Source of the DNA: Loripinus fragilis
Lineage: Eukaryota > Mollusca > Bivalvia > Lucinida > Lucinidae
DNA length: 64,000 bases
Direction of reading: 5' to 3'
Assembly (NCBI GenBank): GCA_964019695.1
Contig: OZ026525.1
Location: 64,760,253 to 64,824,252, forward strand
Shown here: piece by piece, positions 1 to 11,409 of the stretch
Layout: each line of letters begins with the position of its first letter
How positions within the stretch are numbered: the stretch's first letter is position 1
The notes under the pieces: generated by a model
What the model was told of the DNA's origin: nothing
Database searches by the model: none
The model's input: only the letters and a program-made list of their open reading frames with translations
Made by a program: the position numbers and the translations under genes

Positions 1-1526
1 ATCAGACCTATTTGGTAATATGACAGATTTTAAGGTCGACCACCAGTCTTTTGCTGATGACGTGCCAGACTTAAGTTTGTTTGCAATATTTTCATTTGAT
101 TTGCCTTTTGAATCTCTGATCATGCTAATAACCTTATTGCTAAGTGCCCTAAATTTAGTCCAGTGATGTGTGGTGTTTGTTCGCTTTGCTTTTCTATATT
201 GCATAATCGTATATAATGCTTGATACTTGTATTCATCCATGGTGGTTCATCAGGTCGAATTCGTGTTAGTCTGTTAGGGATGCAAGCCTTTGATATATCA
301 ATGATATGTTCTGTGATGTTCTGTACGTGTTTGTTAACGTCTTGATCGTATATTCTTTCCTAATTTTTTGTTGATGCCTTTTCTCTAAGAAAGTTATATT
401 CACCTCGGTCGTATGACCAGGTATGGCGGAGATATGATTTGCGATTAGGTTTAGTAAAGTTAAGAATGCCAAAGATGGGACAGTGGTAGAGAACTTCTTG
501 ATTCAAGAAAGGATCTCCTACTTCGGTAAATAGCAAATGATTTTCATTTTTAGTAAGTATAATATCAATAAGAGAGAATGAATGTTCTGTGAAATGAGTG
601 GGGGCATTGATAGTTTGAGTGAAAGAGAATTGCTCACAGATAGATTTTATTTTCGATGATGTTTGCCAGTTAAGCATGTTATAGTAAAAATCACCAGTTA
701 CAATGATATCTTGAATGCCTGTGTCAACTGCCAAGTGTATTGAGTCCTCAATCGATGAGAGGTATAGAGCGTCAGAATTGGGCGGTCTGTTGAAAAGACC
801 AAATAGAATATGTTTATGCTTCAGTGTAAGTTCTACCCAGACACATTCAACCCCAATGGGCTCAAGATCATGACGCCTAACGTAATGTATATGGTCTTTA
901 ATATAAATAATAACATCACCATGACTATCAGCAACACGATCTTTGCGCTCGGGAAGATGGTAGGTTAACAAAGAAATATCGTCATTAGTTACAGCAGGAT
1001 TAAGCCAAGTTTCTGAAAATGATAAAGTATCAAACTCAGACAATTCCGCCATTATAATATCTAGCTTTGGAACAATACTCTGTACATTATAATGGACAAA
1101 AGATAGGTGACGAGACAGACCAAGTGACTGCAAACTATTCAGTGTAGAAGATAACGATGAAATATTAGACCTATCAGACGACACGGAGGAAGGGCCTGGA
1201 TTAGGATGTACATTTCCAGATTGTAAGAGTAGTAGGTGTATCAGTAGTAAGGAATTAACCATATGAAAAATATTACCTAATACGAATGAAGTAAATTCGC
1301 AATTGGAGCTGTACTCTTTGCCAGGTATAGTTCGCCTCGCTATTGAGTGTCTGGCACAAAGATAAGGTAAAATATGTCTTTGTTTAATGTACATAGTTAA
1401 AGAGAAGCAGTATACTTCTTGATGGCATATAAATGGCAATATCAATAGATGGAAGAGTAAAAAGAATCTGAACGAGTGTCTGTATGTTCGCATAACGGTG
1501 GAAAAGTCTCCTTTATGTGATTTCAT
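1..1526 (-). pseudogene. Degenerate non-LTR retrotransposon (LINE), endonuclease part, runs off left edge
   Basis: An open frame covers 360-1526 (388 codons on the minus strand). After frame breaks the coding resemblance continues from about 360 down to position 1. The N-terminal ~110 residues are hydrophobic and end in SGNVHPNPGP. An APE-type endonuclease domain follows: HYNVQS near its start, LSFSETWL with the catalytic-type E, a PPN motif, and GDFYYNML where GDFN is usual. The normally invariant SDH motif near the end reads YHCPI, so the domain is predicted inactive. The segment below position 360 matches the endonuclease-RT linker (PPWMN, then a KDWW motif). The RT would lie left of position 1. 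It sits in antisense in what is probably an intron or the 5' flank of the vWA gene. The clade is CR1/L2-like by appearance only. Confidence 0.85.
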
Positions 1527-1530
1527 TAAG

Positions 1531-2234
1531 AGATCGCTATAAGCAATAGTAGGAAGAGTTCAACCACCGTCATACGAACGCATCCTATCTATACTTCTGA
1601 ACGAGAATTACTATCCCTTGATATTGCAAGTATTACACCATTATAGAATCCCAGCCCCATGCCTGCTCGAGATAAACCTGTAGAAAAGTGTTGAAAGGAA
1701 TACAAAGAGAATAAAGCAAATGCAAAAGTATGAAAAATGGATGGAAGTCATCAATAATTATTCAAGGAGTAATTTGGATTTTATATCATTTCTTTAATAT
1801 AATTTCACAGTAAGTATAATGAATTCGTAGATTTGTGTTTTAGCTGCTATTACAATAAAAAATATATTCAGATATTTGGTACCCCCTCGTTGTTCGGCAG
1901 CTCATAAAAATAGTCTGAGCAAGGTTCAGTTAAAACCTGCATTTGATGTGTGATTTGCATAAAGATAACATATAAGGCCGGCCATGGCCGACCATAACAA
2001 ATGCTGGTGACAAGCTTGTTTCAGTATGGCGTCGTGTCTGGGAGTTATATAATGCCATTCATTAAAATTGATAAATTCGCAATATGTAAAAACGTACCTA
2101 ATGACAAGATCACGCCAAAAATGTGATTTCAAAGTATCTAAAATGTGCTGCATTGTATCTTTTTACCCTACTTCACTTCATAAACTCAATAATACATGGG
2201 CATTCATGTAACATCATCTATTTATACACTACAG
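1531..2234. other. Non-coding, probably intronic sequence upstream of vWA exon
   Basis: I found no convincing coding exon on either strand here. Around 2015-2085 there is a short reversed piece of foldback family R2 (GTCTGGGAGT...AAAATTGATAAA). The rest is unremarkable AT-rich DNA. The missing N-terminal half of the vWA domain encoded from 2235 is not present, so its exon must lie left of the window. Confidence 0.5.
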
Positions 2235-2373
2235 GGTCTAAACACAGATAAAGTTCGACCCGATGTGCCAAAGATAGCAATCATACTAACAGATGGAATG
2301 TCACAGAATATGAAAGAAACACTTGAGGAAGCCAGAGTGGTACATGCTGCTGGGATAATTGTGTTTGTTATTG
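2235..2373 (+). CDS. vWA-domain protein, internal exon A (C-terminal half of a vWA domain)
   Basis: The exon runs from acceptor CACTACAG|GG to donor ATTG|GTAAGA. It starts in phase 0 and ends in phase 1 (46 codons plus one base). The product has the classic vWA core: a hydrophobic strand followed by LTDGMS, the third MIDAS motif with its TDG, then a helix and the strand IIVFVIG. Joining to the exon at 4695 restores VIGIGSQVD, the usual strand-loop of vWA domains, which strongly supports the splice. Such domains bind protein ligands in extracellular matrix or cell-surface proteins. The exon holding the first MIDAS motif (DxSxS) must lie to the left. The wider family (matrilin, collagen VI-like or another mosaic protein) cannot be decided from this part. 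Confidence 0.85.
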
Positions 2374-2426
2374 GTAAGAAATGTAAAATATATAGTGGAA
2401 ATATATCCATATCAAAATTAAGATTT

Positions 2427-2662
2427 GAGCCAGTGCATGAAATTTCCAACAATGTGGCATATGACATGTGTAGATTCGGACGAGCCTCTGCAGCCTCCTT
2501 TTAAGCTTAGAAACTCCAAATGGTGTTCTGTCAGTAACTTAACCATCATAGAATATTAAAGCGACTAGCAAAGGCTCTGATCAGACTGCGCGTTTGCGCA
2601 GTCTGATCTGAGGATTAGCTGGTCGCACATACCACATTGTAGGAAATCTCATGCACTGGCTC
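2427..2662. mobile_element. MITE family R3, copy 1 (GAGCC...GGCTC ends, TSD ATTT)
   Basis: This 236-bp element has ~30-bp terminal inverted repeats: GAGCCAGTGCATGA at the left mirrors TCATGCACTGGCTC at the right, and ACAATGTGG/CCACATTGT follows inward. It is flanked by ATTT at 2423-2426 and 2663-2666. The interior contains a hairpin, CTGATCAGACTGCGCG and its mirror. There is no coding capacity. Other copies are at 20066-20311 and 30362-30598. It lies 53 bp into the intron after vWA exon A. Confidence 0.9.
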
Positions 2663-2739
2663 ATTTGAAAAATAAAATTTGATTTAGGATATTTGTTGAG
2701 TTCTACCTTCAACTGATATAAACATTACATGTCATGTCA

Positions 2740-2741
<2 letters not shown>

Positions 2742-2779
<38 letters not shown>
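2742..2779. repeat. (ATT)n microsatellite
   Basis: About twelve ATT units. It could be the 3' tail of an unrecognisable LINE, but nothing next to it supports that. Confidence 0.9.
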
Positions 2780-3012
2780 GAGGCGTGTAGGGGAGGAAGA
2801 TAGGGGTCCCAATATCCTAAACGCAAATTGATGCTCCAAATAGCTGATAGCGCTTAACTTCTTTTAGAAAATATCCCAAAATATTTATGATGAATATCAC
2901 TTTATACCAATAAAAGGCAAATATTCCTTCACAGAAACCCACTTATGTAAGGCAACTAGCTCTTATCACGAAACACTCTGAACATGTATGTATGCTAACA
3001 GGCCATGTAACT

Positions 3013-3232
3013 TATCTACTAAGTAAGGAAGGCGGCAAAATCAGGAATCGATACAATGAAGTACCACACCTGACCCAGGATACCACATGGGAATGTGACA
3101 AAACCACAAAAAAACATCACAAACAAGAGCCTAGAGGTCAGACTTTTCCAAGCAGGTGACCACACTGCAGCAATGAACAGACACGAAAACATGAAAAACA
3201 CAGGACATAAATAGCACAAATGATCCACAAAA
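3013..3232 (-). repeat. Dispersed repeat R11, copy 1
   Basis: About 220 bp that match, in reverse complement, 20545-20775. Shared landmarks are the TGATCTTTG/GATTCCTGAT end, the GGTCACCTGCT block and the GTGGATCTTTTATG end. A short third piece is at 11015-11060. No coding capacity and no certain terminal repeats; function unknown. Confidence 0.7.
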
Positions 3233-3239
3233 ATAGCTG

Positions 3240-4694
3240 AATGTTATTTAGATTCCGTTCCATCTCCACTATTCAAAGCAGTATAAACTAATCTAAATAT
3301 TCATGGCTTTCATAGTATCAGATATCTGCAATCAAAACACATGTTTACTTTAAGCCACTTCACAGTCCCAAATGTTTGAACCCTCTGTATTGAAAATAGT
3401 AAGTGAGTATGATCAGGAAATACCACAATCACAAACTGCAAATTCACAAACATTTAGAAATGATTAAATCCTATTTTTATCATTCATAGTCTATAACGAC
3501 TGTCTCCAATGACTCTCATTCAAAAGTATGACACATAATTTTATAGTCGTTGTTTATGTTTTACCATCGATGTATTTCAACTTATTATAGGTGACTTTAA
3601 GGATGTATGTATGTTTGCGAGAGTTGTATGGTTTTAGCACATGATGAAGTCCATGTTGGTATTGTAGTGAATGAGGGAAAATGTGGTATACACATTTGTT
3701 GGCTTAGCAAATGAGAAAACAGTGATTTCATGTTGGATGTGATATGCAGTAGTACTGATAGGCTTAATGTTGATTTGTATGTTATTATAGTTGAAATTGG
3801 CATTTCACTGTTATGTCGACTGTGCCTAATAATATAAATTAAAAGAATGTAAACATCTAAAAATAGCAATGACACCAAAACAACCGCAACACACAACATT
3901 ATTTAACCACCATAAATAGTCCTTAAAAAGACTATCATTATTTTCTATTAATTGGAGAGTACAATAATTTCAAAAACAACATAACAAAAACGTTCGTATG
4001 GAAATGACTTCGTCTTGTACATTATACAATGTAAAAGTTAGATAATTCAGACATAGCAACAAGTACATATAGATTAAGTACGCAACGCTGCTCTACGGAC
4101 TAATTTCTGAATAAAGGTCATAGACGGGGTCATGATCGAACAAATCATTGCATTTAGTATGAAATTAATATAGTGGCCAGTAATACTAAATGAATAACAC
4201 TTAAATTACAAGTGTAATACATTACAACAATTCGTGTAAGGTATTCTGGTCTCGATAACATAGTATTATCATGATACTTTTGCAGTCAGTATTTGAGAGA
4301 ACATTGCGTAGCGCGCATGCGCACCAGAAGTCAAAATCGATTATAAATAGGCACTATATATATTATGTCCGAACGTAATACTCCATTACGTAACACGTAC
4401 TACGTATACTGAACGCATTTGCGCCTAGAAAATAATATCCTTCAATTTTTTTCTGAGTATGCATGCAAAACTGTAGTTAAAGATAGTTGCGACTACACCC
4501 TAGAAAAAAAAGCACCACTGGGGAGCTCACCATGTATGGGTAAATAGCACCTAGATGCATTTGTGGTAACCAAGCCACAGTCTGTCTCTGGCCATTTGGC
4601 CCACAAGAGAAACGCCATTTTAATATATGCTTTAACTTGGAAGTATCATTTTTATATGGACCAAGCTGTTTAATCAAACACATGTTTTTTTAAG
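3240..4694. other. Intron between vWA exons A and B, no gene seen
   Basis: AT-rich sequence with no ORF that looks coding. The short minus-strand frame at 3597-3899 has no recognisable motif, and I treat it as chance. No repeat family from elsewhere in the window was recognised. Confidence 0.5.
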
Positions 4695-4829
4695 GAATCG
4701 GTAGTCAAGTTGACAAAAATGAACTTGCTGCCATGGCCAGTAAACCTACAGAGAAGTTCATGTTTATGATTGACAGCTTTGACGTACTTGATGAGATAAA
4801 AGAACAGCTCGCCATCAAAGCATGCGAAG
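4695..4829 (+). CDS. vWA-domain protein, exon B (end of first vWA domain)
   Basis: The exon (135 bp) lies between acceptor TTTTTTTAAG|GA and donor GAAG|GTAATG, with phase 1 on both sides. With exon A it gives VIGIGSQVDKNELAAMAS, then FMIDSFDVLDEIK and a terminal helix ending in a cysteine. This is the standard closing part of a vWA domain (GIG...ELxxIAS...F.VxxFxxL). The first ATG-initiated frame in the area is on the other strand, so this exon is visible only through its splice sites and domain match. The final cysteine may pair with one at the N-terminal boundary of the same domain, as is common in vWA domains; that is inference. Confidence 0.88.
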
Positions 4830-5603
4830 GTAATGTTAGATTTTAGATATAAATAGTGCCTAACAAAATCAACAGAATAGTTGGTACACACAGTCTAGGC
4901 AGCGTCTCGCACAAACTAAAGTATATAAAGTTAGCATGAAGAAACCAAGAATATTTTGCCACACCAGCATGAAGAAACCAAGAACCTTTAGCTACTCTTT
5001 ACATTCTTGGTTTCTTCAAGCTGACAGTAAATACTCTTGTCATCCGGAGCATAAGCCAGCCAAGGCTGATCTTAGTTTGCACACTAAATGGGAAATGCCA
5101 TTCATTTGCATCTCAGCATATGCATATTCAGAAACGTCTAGGAGCCGTTTTCTATAAAATAAAATGCAGAATTTAATGGTGAGCGAGCAAACTAATTCAT
5201 AACTGTGTGTAAGGCTGGGACAGAAAGATCTAGCACTCAGGATCACTTTTGGTCATTATTCGACTAGCTTGGTGATGCCAAACGGCTATCCTCGTCACAG
5301 ATTTTTCTATCCCATCCTTACATACATGATAGATTCTTATTATAGTATAATTTTTGTCTAATATATTCTTAAGAAGGTTATTCTTTGGAAGCAAATACGA
5401 CATCAAGGAACTCAAAGTGTAGATTGTGTAAGTTTTCTTGGCCAGACTAGCTGCCTTTAACTACTTCCCTTAGCAGGGTAGACCCCATTGAGACTATGGG
5501 TCTGCGAGGCTTGTTTGAGCATTAGCTACTTGCCTAGGCGATAAGTATCAAAATGTATGGGCTGGTTCAATTATGAATCTTATAATTTTTTTTATTGTTT
5601 CAG

Positions 5604-5678
5604 TAAAACCTGCGACCCCTGCACCAGGTTATCAGAACACAGAAGCAGATGTTGCCAGTGAGTTGGTATCTTTGGGAC
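5604..5678 (+). CDS. vWA-domain protein, exon C (inter-domain linker)
   Basis: A 75-bp exon with acceptor TTGTTTCAG|TA and donor GGGAC|GTAAGT, phase 1 in and phase 1 out, so it is skippable in frame. It encodes a 25-residue Pro/Ala-rich linker (VKPATPAPGYQ...) between the first vWA domain and the one in exon D. The final base C plus AA from 7558 makes a Gln codon before CTPRVPIDI. The phase agreement on both sides is the main evidence. Confidence 0.8.
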
Positions 5679-5762
5679 GTAAGTATTTGCCAGTCACCAT
5701 GCTCAGATCCAGAAAGTTTTGCCAGAGGGCACAGGATGGGAGGATTTATTTTTATGTTAGCT

Positions 5763-5958
5763 AGGTAAATTGTCATAAATTTTGGTTTAGTAAACTGTCA
5801 TCAATCGTGGTTTAGTAAACTGTCATATATCTCGGTTTGATAAACTGTCATAAATCTTGGTTAGGTTAAAATGTCATGCAGTCATAAATTGTGGTTAAGT
5901 AAACTGTCATAAATTATGGTTAGGTAAGCTGTCAGAAATCTTGGTTAGGTAAACTGTC

Positions 5959-5998
<40 letters not shown>

Positions 5999-6085
5999 TC
6001 TATGGTGGTTAGGTACACTGTTTTATGTTGTTGTTAGGTAAACTGTTGTAAAACTTTGTTATGTAAGCTGTCATATAAACAGGTC
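5763..6085. repeat. Degenerate tandem repeat plus (TA)n tract
   Basis: About a dozen imperfect copies of a ~23-26 bp unit built on TAAACTGTCATAAATCTTGG, interrupted at about 5964-5994 by a (TA)n run. Related degenerate units reappear at about 6950-7115 in the same intron. Confidence 0.8.
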
Positions 6086-6089
6086 AAAT

Positions 6090-7557
6090 AAATTAAGCTT
6101 ATCAAATAAACTTAGTGTAAATACATTCATGTTTGATTTATCATAACATCTTACTGATAAAAGATTTTCCATCATCTTTCAGCAAAGTAACAGCAATATT
6201 TCCTCTCAACATGTGTTAGGTTTCACTTTTATTGATAAAGTTTCCATTGAGCTTCACACATTCCAGTAAATGTCCCGATCAGTGCCCTATCATTCTTATA
6301 GTAAAATTGGCAACAATTTTGATAGTCTTGGCAAAATTTAATGTATACCCCAAGAAAATCGTGATTTTCAATTGAAACTTTGTGTGTGTAATTACACCAA
6401 TGATATTGTTGTTTTAACTTGGATGGAGTTAGAATTTTCAACTACCTTTGATATATTTGTTATAAACTTTGGGAATTTAACAAAATGGCTATGGAAAAAA
6501 GTGACAAGGGGCTTAACTTATTTTGACCAGTTTTTTATATTGGTAAGGTAAGCCGCCATGAATATGTAATAAATCTTAGTTAAAGCTGCATTGTCTGGAA
6601 ATTTTGATCTTTTAATTTTGAAATAATGTTTCGATTTTTCAAGAACACAGTAAAAAAACTAAAATTCAGGTATACATTTTACCAATTTTGTAAATCTCAA
6701 CAAATTATCAGTATCAAAACAGCAGCATTTGTTTTAAAATTAACTGTATATAATTATTGGAGGGACGACGCAAATAATTACCAACAAGAGAAAAAACACC
6801 TGTTTTATAAGATAGTTTACTTTTCCATGCAGTTTTTCGCAATAGTGAACATATTTATTTTGAAAACATTAGCTAAATTCTACTTTTACAAATAATTTAG
6901 AAAGAAAATAAAAGTTTTCGAAAATGTTCAAAGTTGCAGACTTAGTCTCTTTAAGTCAAATGTCACAAATTTTGGCTAAGTGAATGGTCATAAATATAAG
7001 TTAGTTTAACAGTTATAAATCTTGGTTATGTAAACTGAACTATAAACTGTCATAAATATCTGTAATGTTAACTTTCATCAATCTCATAATTAAATTTTCA
7101 AAAATGTTGGTCAGGTTAACACCATACAGCTCGTGGCTTATCCAGAATTATTTTATTCTTTTTCTTATACATTACAGACAAGATATTTGCCATTATAGAA
7201 CTATTGCCTTTGGGTACACGAATTTACTAGATGTATAATATGACAAATGTACAAGGAATTCAGTTTTGCAACTTAACAAATGAACTTTGTTTGCGTAAAT
7301 GCCACCTTGTTTTTTGAATTGGAGACTGCATTTGGCCTTTTTTGCTCTGCCTGAGTATCATTTAAATAGCCTTTTTCGCCTTTTGGCGGTTATTAAAAGC
7401 TCAACACTAGTCTATACAGCACTGTTTTATTAGCAGGGATAGATTTACGCGATCGTCCTTCGCTTATAAGTCTTTTTTCAGTTTAAATTAGTCGAATTCT
7501 TTGCAGATGTGCTGTCTTGTGAAGTGGGTAAAATTATGTACCATATTTGTCTTTCAG
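6090..7557. other. Intron between vWA exons C and D
   Basis: AT-rich intron sequence. Apart from the degenerate TCATAAATCTTGG units near 6950-7115, nothing is recognised. The 89-codon plus-strand frame at 6626-6895 is low-complexity (F, K, Y-rich) and not convincing as coding. Confidence 0.5.
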
Positions 7558-8114
7558 AATGTACTCCGAGAGTACCAATCGACATTATATTTGGTGTGGA
7601 TTCCGCTGGCATTGGTGCTAGTAACACAAAGTTTGTGTTAGAATTTGTTGCCAATGTAAGCAGCCACCTGAACATGGACTCTGGTGACACGACAATTGGG
7701 CTACTCAGCAACGGGTGTAGTGACGACAAACTTGAAGAGATGCCCTCAAGTGATCCAAAACAACTAAAGGAGGTTCTTTCCAAATACAAATCACCAAAAT
7801 TAGATCAACTCATGCGAAACCTACGACTTAAAGCTGGAGATGGGCGCATGCAATCCAAGCACGTCGGAATCGCCTTCGTCAGTGATCGTTTATCTTCGTA
7901 TGAACTACGGAAGTCAAGCCTGGAAGTGAGGAGAGCCAAGTTCCAGAACATTGGGATATTTGTCGTAGGAATCGGTGATCGAGTGCAGGACTCTCAGCTT
8001 GAGTCACTGATCACGGATAATGCCGAATACTTCCGAGTTTTCAGCTTTGAGAGCCTTGCTGATATTGGAAACGCTTTGCTGTACAGGATTTGTCTGTATG
8101 GTTCCACAGACTAA
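7558..8114 (+). CDS. vWA-domain protein, terminal exon D (second vWA domain, stop)
   Basis: The acceptor TTTGTCTTTCAG|AA gives phase continuity with exon C; an alternative AG at 7505-7506 would not. The exon encodes 184 residues and a TAA stop at 8112-8114. It forms a complete vWA-like fold: CTPRVPIDIIFGVDSAG, TTIGLLS, a central helix-rich part, VGIAFVSD, FQNIGIFVVGIGD and FESLADIGNALL. The metal site is degenerate. The first MIDAS motif DxSxS reads DSAGI, and TDG reads SDR, so metal-dependent ligand binding is probably lost or changed. The preceding domain keeps TDG. This is the C-terminal domain of the protein; no transmembrane segment or GPI signal follows. The polyadenylation signal may come from a MITE starting about 100 bp downstream. 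Confidence 0.9.
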
Positions 8115-8216
8115 CTGAATGGGTATGCTGAACAAAGTTGTTTCTGTTGAGCTACAGAAGCACATATGGATAATCAGCAGCACTGAAAAATGTACATTAC
8201 ACTCCTCATAACAATT

Positions 8217-8490
8217 ACATGGTTGAAAGTTCAAAACTTCAAAAATTCTGAGCTTTAGTAATTCAAATCTTACATTTTGCAGTATGCGTACAAAATAATA
8301 ATAAAAAATATCAAAGTCAAATGGCCCATTAATTTTAGATATACTGAAAATAAATCAAGGACCTATACAGCACATATCATAATTCGCCTTAAGGATTTTG
8401 AGACTGACTTTCTTTGAGACTGACTTTCCATAGAAAGTCAGTCTCAAAATCCTGAAATGGGGGGAATAATCCTGAAAACTTCTACCTATG
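8217..8490. mobile_element. Foldback element R12, copy 1, in the vWA gene 3' UTR/downstream region
   Basis: Starts ACATGGTTGAAAGTTC and ends near GAAAACTTCTACCTATG. The right half has a strong hairpin of GACTGACTTTC and GAAAGTCAGTCTC, with one arm locally duplicated (8401-8445). Related copies are at 58551-58794 and 61577-61790, and a partial one near 46555-46640. Confidence 0.75.
8300..8305 (+). promoter_or_regulatory. Candidate polyadenylation signal AATAAA
   Basis: First canonical AATAAA downstream of the vWA stop codon (about 185 bp after it). It lies inside repeat R12, so the mature transcript end is probably TE-derived. A second AATAAA follows near 8349. Confidence 0.45.
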
Positions 8491-8885
8491 CAATTATAAT
8501 ACTAACGGGCTTTGTTTGTCTATGCATACTATGAAACATGTGATTAGAAAATCTCTCTGCAGTGTTTGCAATAAAATTAAATTATCATCAATAGCTATTA
8601 TTCTTTACGGAACTGAATAATTGAGGTGCTGATCAGACTGGATGAAAGAGTAAGCTGGTCTGGACATTTGTTTTTCACATACAGAAAAGCAGAATTCTCG
8701 CACAATTTTCCTGCAAGTTACTTCCAGAGTGTAGATTTTTTTCTGGTATCCTCAAACACTACAGTTGCCGCAGATAATAAGGCAGTTAGGTTGGCTTGAA
8801 TTGGGAGTATTTTACTTCGTATAATAAAGCATATCTAAACCTCAGTTTTTCTCATTGTATCATGGATGAAAGCTTTAAGTTCAAG

Positions 8886-9130
8886 TGTCAAGGCTCTGAG
8901 ATTATAAAACTTGTTTCCTGCTCAACTAATATGAGCATGAGTTTGTCCTTGCCATAATTGTTAAAATGCCAACAATGTTGGCATTTTAACATTTATGGCC
9001 CGTACCAATGACATATTATGCTGTTCTGAGCATGAAAATTGCTTCATTTATTTCCATTCTGACATATATGATTTCAAATTTCTTGCTCAATCGTGTTGAA
9101 TGAGAATTGTTTTATAACCTTCGGTCCTGA
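8886..9130. mobile_element. MITE family R1, copy 1
   Basis: Inverted ends (GATTATAAAACTTG / GTTTTATAACCTTC) enclose a near-perfect central palindrome, TTAAAATGCCAACA and its mirror. It is an older copy of the family seen best at 16575-16830, 40030-40282 and 57228-57450. Confidence 0.8.
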
Positions 9131-9552
9131 AACCCATCCATTCAAATTCTAGAACAATCCTGATGCTTTAAATTATGTTTAAATTTCAGGATTTTGGGGC
9201 AACATTTTTCAAGTATTAAAATTCAAGCACAATTCTGATAGCATTAACAACGTTGCATGTACTGGCCGTTTTACTTGATGCTTATTTTACATGCACTATG
9301 TTAATTATTAAATGTCAGGATAAAATCGTCAAATATTGTGTAATTTTAATTGGAAATAAGAGATTATGAGATATTTTGATTATTTCAATTTCCGCAGTTT
9401 TTTTTCAGGATTGATAGATATTTCATCAAGTTATTCCCACTACACTACCCCTTCCTGTTTTAAATGCCAGTATATTAGAGTTATACATTAATCATCTTTT
9501 TTGTTGTCGAACAACTTCACTTATTAGTGTGGCTGCTCATTATTATAATATT

Positions 9553-9811
<259 letters not shown>

Positions 9812-9892
9812 AACATTCATAGTCTTGTTATTGGCTCTCTGGAAAGTAAAGTAAATCATCTTGCTACGTGCAATATATACATGTTATTATAT

Positions 9893-9996
9893 GGCCGAGG
9901 TGTGCCTCTAGGTCATATTGGAAATGGGTAGCAATATCGACCCAAGGGCCAATATGGAAATCAAGTGATGATATGACATAGAGGCACACCTCGGCC
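9893..9996. mobile_element. Short foldback element with ~26-bp arms
   Basis: GGCCGAGGTGTGCCTCTA at the left pairs with TAGAGGCACACCTCGGCC at the right. The interior contains a second complementary pair (CATATTGG / CCAATATGG). No coding capacity. Confidence 0.85.
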
Positions 9997-10001
9997 TTTT
10001 A

Positions 10002-11250
10002 ATAACCTTTTTATTACATCCGCATAAATACATTTAACAGTTGGCTTTTATACAGTGTGCGCCAGTAAGACAGAAAAACTGGCGTACAACAAAGAGCGTG
10101 ATGTGACATAGATCAATGACGTTATAAGATAAACATTGTTTACATTGTCATCAATGACGAGATATTTTAACAGACTTTGTCAATAAAACAATCAAAAACA
10201 GCCTTAAAGTTAGCATGCATGCATATCTGGATACTTGGTATACCTTTCTACTTTCACTGTAGTCATAGAAAATCAACTTTTCATTCCGAAAATTATTTTA
10301 TTTGAAGAGCTGACAAGAACTTGGCAATCTCAGGGGGTAACGACACCTGTGTATAGTTATTTTGTTGGTTTTACCGAAACTGGCGAAAATCCTTACTGTT
10401 CCTTATTCTACTGTCCCATTCTTTATTCTTCTGGCATTTCACTTTTTATGACTGCAATACAGGGTAAAAGTAAAATACCCCGGAAAAAGCCTGAGGGTCT
10501 CAGTCATATCGATTCTAAAAGCTACTCAGCCATGTTGAAATGAGTCTAATAAAAAAAAATGCACGCTATCTATACGTCATCACCATGAGAAGTGCCAAAA
10601 ATCCATATTGATGCCTCAATACGGATTTTTGGCATCGTCATGTGACTGTGCCAATATGGATTTAGTCGAAGGGAGCAAACAGTTAGCAGACTTAAGCGCA
10701 GACTCACATTAGCCTAATCGCTGCTCGATGATGCGATACGTACCAGAATCTCGTGCGCTGGCCAATATCTAGGTTGAGGCAATTTCGTTGGATTTCGTTA
10801 AAAATGGATGCATTATAAAAAAGATTAAAGTTGTAGTTTCAGTTTCTTGAAGTTTTAACATAGAGGAGTCCCAAAAGTTTTGAATAAAACATCTTCAACA
10901 GGCATATTTTTCAATTAAATACCGGTTTATGATGAGACCTTGTATATGCATTATGCACACAAACGATCTAGGTTTAGACTATAGATTTTTCCATATTCTA
11001 TTTTAGGTGCATTTAGATTGTATCGATTCCTGATCTTTGCCTTCTTCCTTACTTTTATGGAAACTTCCATTGACCTTAAAGGAGTTAAGAAGGCTCATCA
11101 TTTTTTAACCTTTATTTCAAGCGATATACAAATTCATGGCTAAATAAAACACAAATGGGCTAGGTTAAAACTCTGGAAATGGTATTTGTAACAATAGCAT
11201 CAATTATCACAATGTGAAAAAATCCTTCTTCAGAATTTATAACGTTTATA
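10002..11250. other. Intergenic DNA with one hairpin, no supported gene
   Basis: A hairpin lies at about 10597-10640 (GCCAAAAATCC.../GGATTTTTGGC). The plus-strand frame at 10235-10543 (102 codons) has no recognisable domain and unlikely composition. A 45-bp scrap of repeat R11 is at 11015-11060. Confidence 0.5.
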
Positions 11251-11318
11251 AAAACAGAGTAGAACCAGATCAGCTGGCTTCTGGTGAAGCCAGCTGATCA
11301 GGGATCTACTCTGTTTTT
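11251..11318. repeat. Hairpin family R5 (CAGCTGGCTT core)
   Basis: Near-perfect inverted repeat: AAAACAGAGTAGAACCAGAT...CAGCTGGCTT and its mirror. Relatives lie at 11968-12045, 38685-38765, 39465-39545, 39685-39755, 55255-55325, 60972-61050, 62765-62840 and 63130-63210. They share an AACAGTNTRGAYCCAGATC-type stem with variable cores. Confidence 0.8.
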
Positions 11319-11409
11319 CATCTACATCATGAATCCATATGCATTATGAAATTGCACCACTGAACTGGCTGGCAATCAAGAGATAACATAGCATTCACAA
11401 CTCAAAATA

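Noticed and set aside
10235..10543. 102-codon plus-strand ORF
   Set aside because: No recognisable domain, no splice context and surrounded by foldback sequence.
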